In this document: piece by piece, positions 1-11,372 of the stretch
Position numbering within the stretch: the stretch's first letter is position 1
Layout: every line of letters begins with the position of its first letter
Source: Corbicula japonica
Taxonomy: Eukaryota > Mollusca > Bivalvia > Venerida > Cyrenidae
Reading direction: 5' to 3'
Assembly: GCA_038501625.1 (NCBI GenBank)
Contig: JAZAYU010000081.1
Location: 3,029,457-3,093,456 of the forward strand
DNA: 64,000 nucleotides
Program-made: the position numbers and the translations under genes
Notes under the pieces: model-generated
Databases searched by the model: none
The model's input: the letters and a program-made list of their open reading frames with translations, nothing else
What the model was told of the DNA's origin: nothing

Positions 1-490
1 CTTTCATAAATATCTATCCAGGTCTGAGGGGAATTAGGTGGTCTGTATACAAAATTAGTTAAGAATGGTTCACTATTAGGAAATTTGATTTCTAGCCATA
101 CACTTTCGAGATTTTCGTCTTCAATATCAAAGCGTCTCACATATGGTATAGTTTCATTGATATACACAAGAATTCCTCCACCAGATTTTAAGATTCTGTC
201 TTTCCTTTCAAAGGTAAAACCGTTAATATGCAAATCCGAATTTAAGATATTTTCTGTTAAAAAAGTTTCTCATAGGCCAAAAATATCGACAGAACTTACG
301 TCATTAAGTAAAATTTTAACTTCATCTAACTTAGGCAATAAATGTTGCACGTTAAAACTACCAATGTGTATACCTTTTTTATGGATAGAAAAGTTAAATG
401 CGCAATCTGTTGTCGACCAAGGTAAGACTGGTTGCGAATATGGTAGACCAGGAGAGTCAATTTCTTTTTCAACATGAGTGGCATTAAGTT
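1..490 (-). pseudogene. Apurinic-type endonuclease domain of a non-LTR retrotransposon (partial)
   Basis: The reverse-strand translation gives the classic N-terminal endonuclease series. A beta strand with Asn (SFNVQHLLPKLDEVK) is followed by the 'DIFGL-stop-ETFL' block, where functional elements have a Cys or Ser before the catalytic Glu. Then come a Gly-Gly-Gly loop (SGGGILVYI) and a strand ending in YRPPNS. A TGA at about 265 interrupts the frame directly before the catalytic Glu. The domain should nick target DNA for target-primed reverse transcription. This copy cannot do so without readthrough. It is cut by the window edge before the later SDH motif. Confidence 0.75.
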
Positions 491-829
491 TCGTACTATT
501 TTTAGTGTTGAAAATAGTTTTATTAGATATTTTAAATTTTTTATCATTTTCGACAACTGAATTGTCACTAAATTACATTGGTTACACAATGGTAATATTC
601 CTCTTGTTTTAATGTCAACGTTGCTTGCTTCTTGAGTACTAGTTTCCAGTGTGTCAGAGTTATTATTTAAATGTTTGTCATGTAACAGAGAATTTTGACT
701 GGTCTGTTTGCCAATGCTTGATACTTCATAAAGATTACATTTGCAAAGAAAATTACATTGACATAGTGTTGCTAGCTGGGTAAATTTGTTATTACAAACC
801 AGTTGTTGGGAGTGTGTGTCATTGAATTC

Positions 830-1231
830 CTACCAACGCTGAGCACGGTAACAGTTTTGTGCAATATGATTGTTTCTTCCACAATATGAACATGTATTAC
901 TGCTTCGTCTTGGCCATTTCCGTCGTTCACTTCTCATACGCCAAGTATGATCATGGAAATCCATGGATTCTTGCGGCACTGCATCTCTACTGAATTGATC
1001 TTGTTTGTGCTTGATGATCACTTTTCCTTTGTTAATCCGTGACACAAGTGTTCTGGTCCCTCTTTCGTTAAGATGGATGCCATCTTTATTATAGTAATGG
1101 CTCGCCGTTGTTTCATCTCCGTATATAAATGCACTGATGACATTTATATTGGTAGCAGCTGTGATTTTACATACTTCTGCTATGTATCTGGAATGATCGA
1201 AGCTGGTACCTCTGTAAGGCAGGTATGTCAA
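830..1231 (-). pseudogene. ORF1-like fragment: SGNH-hydrolase tail plus CCHC zinc knuckle
   Basis: The reading frame is open for 133 codons. Residues near 50-58 read KDGIHLNERG, which matches the C-terminal Asp-x-x-His block of SGNH/GDSL esterases, where the catalytic Asp and His sit. Near the C-terminus is a zinc knuckle of spacing C-x2-C-x4-H-x4-C (CSYCGRNNHIAQNC). Esterase-type ORF1 proteins with nucleic-acid binding motifs are known from CR1-group retrotransposons. The nucleophile Gly-Asp-Ser block that should lie upstream is absent, so the protein is N-terminally truncated. It ends just before the endonuclease frame, as expected for an ORF1/ORF2 pair. Confidence 0.65.
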
Positions 1232-1315
1232 TTATCAATTGTTCAGTCGCATTGTTATCATTAAAAAGCAGTCAAATTAAGTTTTATTTACTGTCTTTAT
1301 TTGTACCTTTGATTC

Positions 1316-1450
1316 AGGTTGCTAGGAGATTCCACAGGCACCATTCTACCATCCAACAACTGATTGATAAATACCGACGGACCGGAAGTGTGATGGATAT
1401 TCGGCGGCGTCCGCGGCGTAGAGTTACCTCTAGAAGGCAAGACCGGTATA
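1316..1450 (+). pseudogene. Tc1/mariner-type transposase N-terminal fragment
   Basis: The translation VARRFHRHHSTIQQLIDKY, followed by RRTGSVMD and an Arg-rich stretch ending in VTSRRQDRY, matches the paired-type helix-turn-helix and GRPR/AT-hook linker of Tc1-family transposases. The family's downstream DDE catalytic region is absent. The homology stops at 1442-1450, exactly where copy A of the large duplication begins. The shared bases ACCGGTAT suggest a microhomology junction. The fragment is non-functional and marks the left breakpoint of the duplication. Confidence 0.7.
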
Positions 1451-2593
1451 GCGTAATTTTAACACGGCCGTAATAATAACACGTTTTCTAAGGTTTTGAT
1501 GGTCTCATTTAAAACTTAATTGTTTTATTACGGGAAAGTAAATTTGCACGAAAATTCGTCTATGACAACATTAAATATTGATTAAATGTTTACAAACTTC
1601 TATTGCATTCGAAATAATTGTTCCTATGAAATATCTGGTTGTCAAATTCGGGAATATCCGCGATTTTGCGTTCAAAAATGGGCTTCGTAAAAAAACCTAC
1701 CACGCATTGTTTGAGAAATAAATTCATAAAACAAAACGCGGAAAACTATAAAAACAAATCATTCTTCATAGTAATTCAGTGCTGATGCAATATCATTCCT
1801 TTTAAACATATGTTTAAAGCTTAAAAATTGTCACATATTTTTCCGTAATGGCGTCATTTCCGTCCGTTCGGTATAATAACTGGAAGTTACATCGTTTAGA
1901 CTTATTTAACATTCATTTACACTAAAAGGTCTTTTGGTTAAACAAATTTAAGTATAGGTATCAAAATATTACTACTAAATAAGATAAAAATAGGTGTCTG
2001 ATGCCACTCAACAGTTTTCATAACGGTCATTTACACCTGCGGACATCGGAAGAAAATTCACTTCCGGGATTTTATTGTTTGTTTTCTTATTTTGCTTTCT
2101 TATTTTTAATCTGCTAATTTTACTCTGCTTAACTATAACAAGAACATTTAAATCAGAGATATGTTGATTTAAAACTATAAAATGTCAATCTTTTTAATAA
2201 TAACAATTTACACAAAAAATGTTAAAGGTGGATAAACATGAATTTTCATAAATCATGAATTCATCAGAAACATGTTCAAATCTAGAAAAATCAAGAAAGA
2301 TTGCAAGAATATTGCAACTGTACTTGTTGTTAAAATAAAACAAAAAATATCTGATAAAAAAGTTTAAAACTGTTATCTCGGTTGTTCATATATGTAAATA
2401 TTTAATCGTCAGTAGTGTTGACCATGAGCAATGCAAGTTACAAGTTTATATTCAATGATGTTTTCGATAATGGGGCTGATATAAGATTTCTAGAATTGGG
2501 GATTGTTTGCAGTAGTTTAGGCTGGTTACATGATAATTTCCAACTTTCGAACAAAATCCGCATTAAAATTAAATATTGCTACCCACAATAGGG

Positions 2594-4800
2594 ATTACAG
2601 TCAAATAGGCCACAAGTCATATAGGCCACAAGTCAAATAGGCCACAAAAAAAGTCAAATGGGCCACACTTAATTTTGAAAAAAGTCAAATAGGCCACAAA
2701 AATAGGCCACATATTTATTTTATTTATATAGACTTTATTATCATTGTGTATGTATGTTCTAAGTCAGTTTATAATGTTTTATATGATATTCTATAAAATA
2801 TTTTTTAACAAGTTGCTTCATTCATTGGGGATTTTGTACAAAGCAACATGTGCCTAGTACACGTTTCCAATGTCATCAATCAGAACAACAATTAACATTA
2901 TTTATGTGTCAATATGCTCTTTTGATGTCTTAAGTCACCCCAAATCACTTGGTCTACACTAGCACAGAATGTAATATCAATGCAGTTGCAACATAAGCTG
3001 TGGATTTTGCATGGTCTGACGTCATGGCTTTTTTGGTCAATTTTATATATAAAAGATTCAGTCATGTTCCCAATGGCAAAACATATGTTTTCCTAATTAG
3101 TGAAAAAAAGTCCCAATTGAATCCATACAAAAATTTCTGACTAAAAACCTGTGTGTGTCATGTATTAATAAAATATTAAAGCTGGTTAATTAATTCAGCA
3201 TTATTTGGTTCTTTAATCCAGAAATTATTGATAATATTAAATATGTATATTTAAAACTTTGTTTTACCCATTATTGATGCAAAAAATTCCCAATTTCTGT
3301 CAAAACGACAAAAACTTTTTCGATTCCAAGGGTATGGGTCATATTTCCTAAACAGTGAAAAATGCCCTGGACATGTAACTTGGATTAGAAATAAATTATT
3401 TTTTTTATTTAATTTGACACCTTTGATCGCATAAGCACCTCTGACTGTTACTGCAAGTGTTGTAAATTGTGATTCTTAAATTTCTTATATAACAATGTGA
3501 CAGACTGTCAAAACTGCTGATTTAATCAACACCTTGGGTAATGACAGTGACTGTGTAGAGAACAGATTAAGACTATTACACAAATTAATTTACTTTTTGA
3601 TGGCAGTCAAGTTTGTCAGCTGATGTCTTTATTTGTTCTAGAGTTTCAGGATGACAAGCAGATTTTGAAAAGTCAATTAAAAAATGATACTGTAACATGA
3701 AAAATTTTTTGTAAATATAAAAACAAAACTAACTGTGTACTGTAAATTGTCACATACACTAGACTTACAGGTACTACCTGAAAGTGATGACTGTGACAGG
3801 CAAATTTATATTGAATGTCAATTGATGAATTTTGATTATTAAATAAACTCTCAAAATATGCAAGGTCATATGAACTTACTACAGAGATCAATTTCATTCA
3901 AGGAAATGTAACAGAGTAATCATAAAGGAAAATGCTTTAATTACATAATAATACTTTTATTAATATGTTAAATAATTATTCAAAATATTAGTAGTAATCA
4001 TAAAGAAAAAATGCTTTTATTACATAATAATTCTTTTATTAATATTTTGAATAATTATTTAAAATATTAAGAAAAGTATTATTATGTAGTAATAGCATTT
4101 TTCCTTTATGATTACTCAGTTACAGAAACCCAGAATTGAAAACTTCAAAATAAAACTTATATTCAAATAATTATAATTATCTTGACAAAAGTGATATTAT
4201 TTATGATATTAATATTTGTATTACATTTTTACAATAATTTCTAGTTAACACCAGCATCTTTTGGAAAATCACAATATCACATTAGGTGACAACATTTACA
4301 TTAAGTTATTGCAACCTCTAACAAATTGTGATAGATTAATAATTTTGCAGGTTATAGCCTCTTTCACGGATATGATTTGCACCCGAGACACAATCAATAT
4401 GTTAATTTTATTTAGCATAAGCTCCAATATTTTATCCTTAATTGTTAATCATTTTTACCCACTGTAAATCTTACTCTGACTTAATTGTGGATTGTTTTAA
4501 CACCATTTATACATTGAAAAACACATTCTTAACATTCACTAACATCTAAACATTTCTTAATTACATCAACTAAAAAAATCTATAAAAAAACCTGTTTTTC
4601 TTATGTAAAAAATATTTGTGGCCTATTTGACTTTTTTGTGGCCTATTTGACTTTTTTTGTGGCCTATTTGACTTTTTTGTGGCCTATTTGACTTGGAAAA
4701 TAAAATGTGTGGCCTATTTGACTTTTTTCTGTGGCCCATTTGACTTTTTTGTGGCCTATTTAACTTGTGGCCTATATGACTTGTGGCCTATTTGACTCGA
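2594..4800. mobile_element. Foldback element with satellite-like terminal inverted repeats and 14 bp TSD
   Basis: This insertion is flanked by perfect 14 bp copies of TACCCACAATAGGG (2580-2593 and 4801-4814). Copy B has a single uninterrupted copy at 19607-19620. The ends are inverted arrays of a ~17 bp unit containing GTCAAATAGGCCACA: about six units at 2599-2711 and nine at 4616-4797 in opposite orientation. The outermost ~70 bp of the two arms match nearly perfectly. The ~1.9 kb interior has no meaningful reading frame, so the element is non-autonomous. I cannot assign a superfamily, since a 14 bp duplication is longer than for common cut-and-paste transposons. Confidence 0.9.
3908..4123. 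mobile_element. Nested AT-rich MITE-like hairpin
   Basis: Inverted arms at 3908-3960 (starting GTAACAGAGTAATCAT) and about 4066-4123 (ending ATGATTACTCAGTTAC) pair with few mismatches. A partial direct copy of the left arm sits between them at 3995-4063. It lies inside the 2594-4800 foldback element. No clear target duplication is visible. Confidence 0.6.
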
Positions 4801-5464
4801 TACCCACAATAGGGTCAGAGCAACCTGCTGAACCTCTTCAGGATCCACCACTGAGACACAATAGGGTGTACATGTCTTTACAAAATCCCCTGGCACTTTA
4901 ACAAACCAAGTTTTAACATTTAGCAATGATATGCTTGCTGATATTCATCCTTTTGGGAGTGGGTGAGAACTATTGTCATTAGAGACATTTAAGAAGTATT
5001 TCTGAATTCTAGGAATCCAACTCATAACTTCATGACTGCCATGCCATGGCAAGGATTTTTTCACCACCATTGTGTTACCATAATTATGTAAAATTGCACT
5101 GAACAGAGCATGTACAACATTTAATGGTTATACATTAAACTATAGTTTATGGTAAACCACAGAAGTGTGCTTGGAAATATGATTTTAAAATTTATCCTCA
5201 GGGATTCATCTAGCTGCTGAATCTCTAGGGTTTTTTGTTGTTTTATTTTTCATTTTTATAGGGACCCGGATTTGGATTCTGTCAATCAATGGCCAACACA
5301 AACCTAATTCCGGGGAAAAAATGATACTTCAGTTAATATTGTAGTGGTCAAAATAGGCATTTGGGAAATTGTAAATTAGAGTCAAAGGGCCATCTCCCAG
5401 GTCAAATGGAACATCTGATTCTAAATAGAAAATAATTTTTTGGTCCCAGAAGTCATTCACATGT

Positions 5465-5692
5465 TTAACCCTTTCCTGTATAGATTCACCTTTATTGCTA
5501 GGGCGAACACTTTAGATCAGATCAGCCGGCACATCCGTGCCATCTGATCAGGATCTAAACTGTTCGCTTATTGATTCATTAGGTTATTTCTGACCAAAAT
5601 GCGACCAGTGCAGATCCTGATCAGACGGCACGGATCTGATCTACACTGGTCGCACACGCGTAAAAATGCGTATATATCCAGGAAAGGGTTAA
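5465..5692. mobile_element. TTAA-ended MITE, family 1 (copy A)
   Basis: The termini are inverted, TTAACCCTTTCCTG and CAGGAAAGGGTTAA. The interior has two imperfect palindromes built on GATCAGATCAGCCGGCAC and TCTACACTGGTCGCAC. It is equivalent to 20268-20509 in copy B, but has lost about 13 bp of the right inner arm. TTAA ends suggest piggyBac-type mobilisation, which is an inference. Confidence 0.8.
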
Positions 5693-6385
5693 GTTAATAT
5701 ATTTGCTTTTCCACTAGCCTAACTGCATGGACAGTATCAGCAAATCAGTGATAAAATAAGTAATTTTTCATTTTAACTTTATTCTGATTAATTTTAGAGG
5801 ATCAAGTGTGAACAGTTTCTTTTTAAATTCTGTTGCCTATCACTGAATGCAGTTAATAACCCAACAATACTGCTTTGTGAGAGTATTTTTGCAATCATTT
5901 TCAGTGATTCCTATGATGGGTGTCTTCTTCATATTTAAGTCAGTTATCTACAAATGCATAGAATCACATTAAAACCACCAGAATTTTATGAATACTATAC
6001 CTCTTCAACAAACAGTGTAATGAGCCAGTGTCATAGGCAGGATTTCCATAATGGAGCTTGTTAAATGGGCAGTCTTATGGTAGTTACATGATAATTTCTT
6101 ACTTTAAGTCCTAATTCTTTGGGAAAATTAATTATAAAATATTGCTGCCAACAAGAGGGTTGGTGCAACCCCACTGAACCCCCTCTGGATCTGCCCTTGA
6201 ATGTGCCACATAAAAATCTAGACTTGATGCCAAATATGTTTAATTTAAAATATCAATACATTTTATATTCAAAACTGTATCCTACATCAACATATATTAA
6301 ATAGAGACTGAACCATATTAAATAAGAAGAGTGGTCTAGGGGTAAAGTGTTTTACTCAAGATCCTGCGGGTTTAATGCTACCATC

Positions 6386-6563
6386 CAGGGGCGTAGCTAG
6401 CCCTCTTTTCATGTGGATTCATAATTGGGCTGCCCGGAGGGGGGGGACACGCCCCACACCCCTATTTTTTTATATCAATGGTGCAATCTGGTGCATTTTG
6501 GGCGTTCAGAGGTGAATCATGTGGATTCAGTCGCGTACACGCGTATAGGCAGCTACGCGCCTG
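6386..6563. mobile_element. hAT-like MITE inserted only in copy A
   Basis: This 178 bp insertion starts CAGGGGCGTAGCT and ends AGCTACGCGCCTG (inverted match CAGGCGCGTAGCT). It is flanked by 5 bp duplications CCATC (6381-6385 and 6564-6568). Copy B has the undivided site ACCATCAATGAG. Termini starting CAGGGGCG with a 5 bp target duplication fit hAT-related non-autonomous elements. The superfamily call is an inference. Confidence 0.85.
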
Positions 6564-7256
6564 CCATCAATGAGATATGTCTGCAGTTTCCCCAATCCAC
6601 ATTGGGCGCAAGTATTGGTTTGCAACCCAGGAAGCAATCATCGAGCATAATCAACGTTAAAAAATAAGTTTAAACTAAACCATAATATTATTATACTTTG
6701 GTAAAAATAATCTACATTTGATTTTAAGCATATGTTTAAAGTTTCAAATCATTATTTAGAAAACTGTTAAAGAAGACACTTGACAGCTTCAACATAAAAA
6801 TTTTATAATGGACTCAGCAATATAAAAATTGTGTCATGATCACCTAGAATACATGTTTGAAGTTTCAAGTAAATGTCTTTAATACTGTAGAAGAAACCCC
6901 CTTTCTACAAATAATGAACTGGGCAAAATGCAAAATATTTTTAATGTCACCAACATGTTTACACTTGATGTAGAACATAGGTTGAACCTTTATTTCCATG
7001 GGATTTGGCTGTTTTCCAATGGCCAAACAGTGTAGCCCATGTGTATCAAACACCTGAGTCAGTTAAAATGCAAAATGCACTTTAACTTAAATTCCACTGA
7101 AACCATTATTTACAACTATTGAATTACAGTACACATTGCATAGATTAACTCTGTAAGTGGAAAATATCTTCATCAACGATGCAAATTTCAGTTTTCATAA
7201 CATCATTAGTACACAATGTTAATTAACCCCGACAGACTTAATAATTATCACTGATT

Positions 7257-7470
7257 GTTCAACCCTTCACTTCATGGGATGAAGCTGATATCCCATGAGC
7301 AAACAGTGTAGATCCAGATCATCTCACACAACTGTGCCATCTGAGCATGATCTACAATGTTCACTTTTCATTCATGAGATTATTTCTTACCAAGAAGCAA
7401 ACAGTGTAGATCCTGGTCAGAATTGGCACATTTGATCTAGATCTACAATGTTTGCACATGTGATATGGAA
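7257..7470. mobile_element. TTAA-type MITE, family 1 (degenerate, copy A)
   Basis: It begins TTCAACCCTTCACTTCATGG and keeps the CAAACAGTGTAGATCC motifs twice and a final GCACATGTGATATGG. The right terminus is lost. The short open frames overlapping it are not credible genes. Confidence 0.55.
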
Positions 7471-7931
7471 TTTACAAGGTTTTAGATTGTGATAAAATGG
7501 AATAAGAAGGAACATCTTAACAGATCCTGGCAAAAACATTAACCATTTCTTATGGGTGCTATAACTGTAAGTGCTGAGATCTGAGATAAGATCATTCCTA
7601 ATCACTAAGATTTCTAAACTATTGAGAGAACAGGACACCATTGCTAGGGGAATGCTGTGTGGCCACTGATTAATGTATTTGGCTGACAATCACAGGTTTC
7701 TTACTGCTCAGGGTATAAGTCCTCCTGAAGTCAGAATCTTTTGTTACAAGAGCTATCAGCTTTAGGTAATTCTTCCTTGGTCTATAATGCTGGAGGAATC
7801 TTGATTCTTCTTTAACCAGAATAACCTGGAATTCCACACCAAGATTTTCACTTGTAGGAGGCATGACAGATCCAATGTCATTAATCTTAGTATGGAAACC
7901 AAGCTCAGACCTCAGGTTGCGCACTGGGCTG

Positions 7932-8024
7932 AAGGTTATAAAGCTGAGTTTTGGAAACCAGTCTCAAATCTCAAGCATCTGATTGGCTATAATGGCGACT
8001 GGTCGCTCAGTTTTATAACCTTGG
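7932..8024. repeat. Hairpin element, right arm deleted (copy A)
   Basis: The left arm is intact (AAGGTTATAAAGCTGAG through CTATAATGGCGA), but only the outer ~20 bp of the right arm remain (CTCAGTTTTATAACCTTGG). Copy B keeps the full hairpin at 22574-22709, so about 45-50 bp were lost here. Confidence 0.7.
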
Positions 8025-9121
8025 GAAATGGTTAATTTTGAGATTTTACCAGTCAGATTGCTGAGATCTGAGACTAGTCTTCCATGCTCTAAAAGCAATT
8101 AAATCAATGGGATGGCAATTCCTCATCAGCTTAGCTTAGGTGGGACTATACACTTTTGTACATCTTCCAAACAATTTGGAAAAAACTGTTGTTTTATCAT
8201 TTAATCCCCTTTTTAGTGCTTAGCACAGATACATTTGTCACAATTATGTCCAGTATAGACCCTAGTCATCCTGTATATTTGTAGAGTCTAATCAGTTTAC
8301 ACTAATCAATATTCAGTTAAAAATTTTCAGTAAAATGCTACTATGAACAATAATTATTTAATGTACTTGGTTTGGACTGATAATTCAATTTGTATTGAAT
8401 TGCACCAGTTTTTTTTCATTTGCATTTGCATTCTACTTATTAGAATGAGAAATGTGCAGAATGATGTAAAATTTAAGGCATTAGACGGAACATTTCAGTA
8501 ACTTTTTGTTAGTTGTGTTGTGTACATTGATATTAATCATACTTGACACATTCTAGGATGTTATACTCATTGAAATAGCTTGATTCATATTTTATAATTG
8601 CACCTCTTTTCTCAATAATTAATTGCCTTCCTAAATGTATCTCAGGCTTTTTCTATTAATTAATTATCTTAAAAGTTAAGGTCATTTTTCATTGAACTAA
8701 AGTCATAAGCCTGATTTCATAAAAATATCAAATTTTTTCATGACCAATTCATTATACCCAAATGTGTAAAATATATATTGAACAATTACCACCTACCTCC
8801 AAAAAATGTATCATTTTATTTTTAATTGTTTTTTATATGTTATGGTTACATTTCCTCCCATTTACCTATTTTAAATTTTAAGTGTAAATCCTGGTCAGCT
8901 GGCACACCTGTGAATTTTCATTGTATACATGTTCTTTCCTTAAACCAACATTTTAAACAATCTGTAAACCATCAGATGTAGTTTTACTTAAATTTAAAAA
9001 AAATACTCTATTGTCCAAGAAAGCTTTAATTAAACCAAACTTTTTGTGCAAGTTGATATAATAATATTATAGCAAATAACTATAGGTGCCCTTTCCAATT
9101 GTTATTTCTTTATCTCTGCAG

Positions 9122-9212
9122 ATACCTGATAAGTATCAGAATACACAGGTGCAGTATGGTCCTTATCAGTGCCCTGCTGTGTTTATTTGTCACAGCAAGT
9201 ATCCAAATACTG
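9122..9212 (+). CDS. Candidate orphan exon in copy A
   Basis: A pyrimidine-rich acceptor (TTTATCTCTGCAG) precedes 91 bp that read IPDKYQNTQVQYGPYQC and then PAVFICHSKYPNT, followed by a GTAATT donor. The frame also stays open past the donor to about 9286. Between copies A and B the only changes within the 91 bp are synonymous (GTG/GTA). I do not recognise the peptide and found no partner exons nearby. It may be a captured exon or a chance open frame. Confidence 0.3.
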
Positions 9213-10144
9213 GTAATTCACCTGAGTGGTGTAAAAATTTTGAAAATGTACTGACAGATTTAATCCACAAACTATTTTCTTTCTTTTAGGAGATTATGCT
9301 CATAAGACTTTAGTGTGAAATTCAATAAAAAAATCTACACTATAAGAAAAGGTAATTTAAACATTTTTATCACTGAGAATTTGTTGTTTAATGTACCAAT
9401 TTCTATAACTGCTTAATATGTTTTATCTATTCAAACTGGGAAATAAATTTTATCAAGCAATGTAAATCTGCTATTGCAATGTATTTCTCCCAACAATATA
9501 GAGTGTTTGAATGGGCTATTTTTAATGAAACAACAGTTACTGCCATTTTTTGAAGTCTAGATAATCATTACATTAATGCATCTTAGTTTTTTTAATTAAA
9601 ATATGGCTCTATACAGGAATTTATGAATAAAGAATTCTGGAAATAAAGTGCCCAACTTAAATGTCCAAAACTATAAAGTGAATTGAACAAATCATTGCTG
9701 AGGAATTTAAGCATTAATGTCAATGGTAAATGTAACTGATAACTAGACAGTCACACAAGAAAAGTTTTACAAATCTCATATTGTTTTTTTTTTCTATTTA
9801 TGAGTAACTATTACTGGTCTAATGTATTTGTTATAAGTAGGGATAAAACAAGGATCGATTATAATCCAAAATCGATCGTTTCTAGGAGAGATTTTCGATA
9901 ATTGAGTACGAAGTTTAATAATCAATCATTGGTTTGCTGTTTTTTAAGAGGATCACAAGGGAGATCACTGTATCAGAGCAAAAACAGTGTTGGATGTAAT
10001 TATGACAGTGTTGTTTTGGTTTTAAATAAGCTTTTGATTATCCTCCCACTTAGTTATTCAAGAAAAAGCCTCCTGTACCTGCAGCCTACACCCTATGCTC
10101 ATATCAGATATAGTTACAAACTAGATGTTTTTTGTGAAAAACGC

Positions 10145-11372
10145 ATGTCTCCCCCCTGCGCCGCCCCCCCCCCCTGTGACCTTGACCTTTGACCTACTGA
10201 TCCCATAGGGTTCTTCTACTCAATAAGGGCTATTACCCTATTTAGTTTGAATGCTCTGGGCCAAGCGGTACTCCAGTAATTGACCGGATACGGTTTTTAC
10301 TCTTCGGGGCCCCTGTGACCTTGACCTTTGACCTACTGACCCCAAAATCAATAGGAGTCCTCTACTCAATAAGGACATCCATCGTATGAAGTTTGAATGG
10401 TCTGGGTAAAATAGAACTCCTATTATTGAGTGGAAACGGTTTTCTCTCTTCATGCCCCTGTGACCTTGACCTTTGACCTTCTGACCCCAAAATCAATAGG
10501 GTTCTTCTAATCAAAAAGGGCTATCAACCTATGAATTTTGAAGGCTGTGGGTCAAACGGTACTCCAGTTATTGAGCGGAAACGGTTTTCACTCTTCAGGC
10601 CCCTGTGACCTTGACCTTTGACCTACTGACCCCAACATCAATAGGGTTCTTCTACTCTATAATGGCTATCAACCTATGAAGTTTGAAGTCCCTGGGTCAA
10701 AGGGTACTCAAGTTATGGAGCAGAAACGGTTTTCACTCTTCGGGCCCCTGTGACCTTGACCTTTGACCTACTGACATCAAAATCAATAGGGTTCTTCTAC
10801 TCAATAAGGGCTGTCATCCTATGAAGTTTGAAGGCTCTGGGTCAAAGGATACTCGAATTATTGAGCGGAAACGGTTTTCACTCTTCGGGCCCCTGTGACC
10901 TTGACCTTTGACCTACTGACCCCAAAATAAGTGGGGTTCTTCTACTTAATAAGGGCTATCACCCTATGAAGTTTGAAGGCTCTGGGTTAAAGGGTACTCA
11001 AATTATTGAGCGGAAACGGTTTTCACTCTTCGGGTCACTGTGACCTTGACCTTTGACCTACTGACCCCAAAATCAATAGGGTTCTTTTACTCAATAAGGG
11101 CTGTCATCCTATGAAGTTTGAAGGCTCTGGGTCAAAAGGTACTTGAGTAATTGAGCGGAAACGGTTTTCACTCTTTGGGTCACTGTGGCCTTGGCCTTTG
11201 ACCTACTGACCCCAAAATCAATAGGGTTCTTCTACTCAATAAGGGCTATCACCCTATGAAGTTTGAAGGCTCTGGGTCAAAGGGTACTTGAGTTATTGAG
11301 CTGAAACGAAGTGTGACAGACAGACTGACGGACAGGGCAAAAACAATGTCTCCCCCAAAGGGGGGGAGACAT
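10145..11372. mobile_element. Bivalve-type tandem-repeat element with ATGTCTCCCCC inverted ends
   Basis: The outer ends are inverted: ATGTCTCCCCCC at 10145-10156 and GGGGGGAGACAT at 11361-11372. The right end is itself a short hairpin (11346-11372). Between them are eight head-to-tail units of ~145 bp, starting near 10174, 10311, 10455, 10601, 10746, 10891, 11035 and 11181. Each begins with TGTGACCTTGACCTTTGACC and contains ATTGAGCGGAAACGG. A GACAGACAGACTGACGGACAG tail follows. The repeat style is familiar from bivalve genomes. Copy B keeps only the left end. Confidence 0.85.

Larger units (their letters stand above)
1..1231 (-). mobile_element. Decayed non-LTR retrotransposon, 5' half, running off the window edge
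   Basis: Read on the reverse strand, this stretch holds an ORF1-like tail (830-1231), a poorly conserved linker (about 490-830), then the start of an APE-type endonuclease that continues past position 1. The order (SGNH/esterase-type tail, CCHC knuckle, endonuclease) fits CR1/L2-group elements. It is dead: ORF1 lacks its 5' part, the endonuclease carries at least one in-frame stop, and the linker changes frame. The upstream end (about 1231) lies next to unrelated Tc1-like sequence, so the copy is 5' truncated. The reverse transcriptase, if present, lies outside the window. Clade assignment is tentative. Confidence 0.75.

Noticed and set aside
6119..6304. Open frame of about 61 codons present in both copies near 6119 and 20949
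   Set aside because: Near-identical because the copies are recent. No motif, no convincing start context, and a different C-terminus in each copy.
7417..7924. Reverse-strand frames of 84-98 codons kept open in both large copies
   Set aside because: Preservation is explained by the recent duplication. The frames overlap a MITE and a hairpin and show no domain or splice context.
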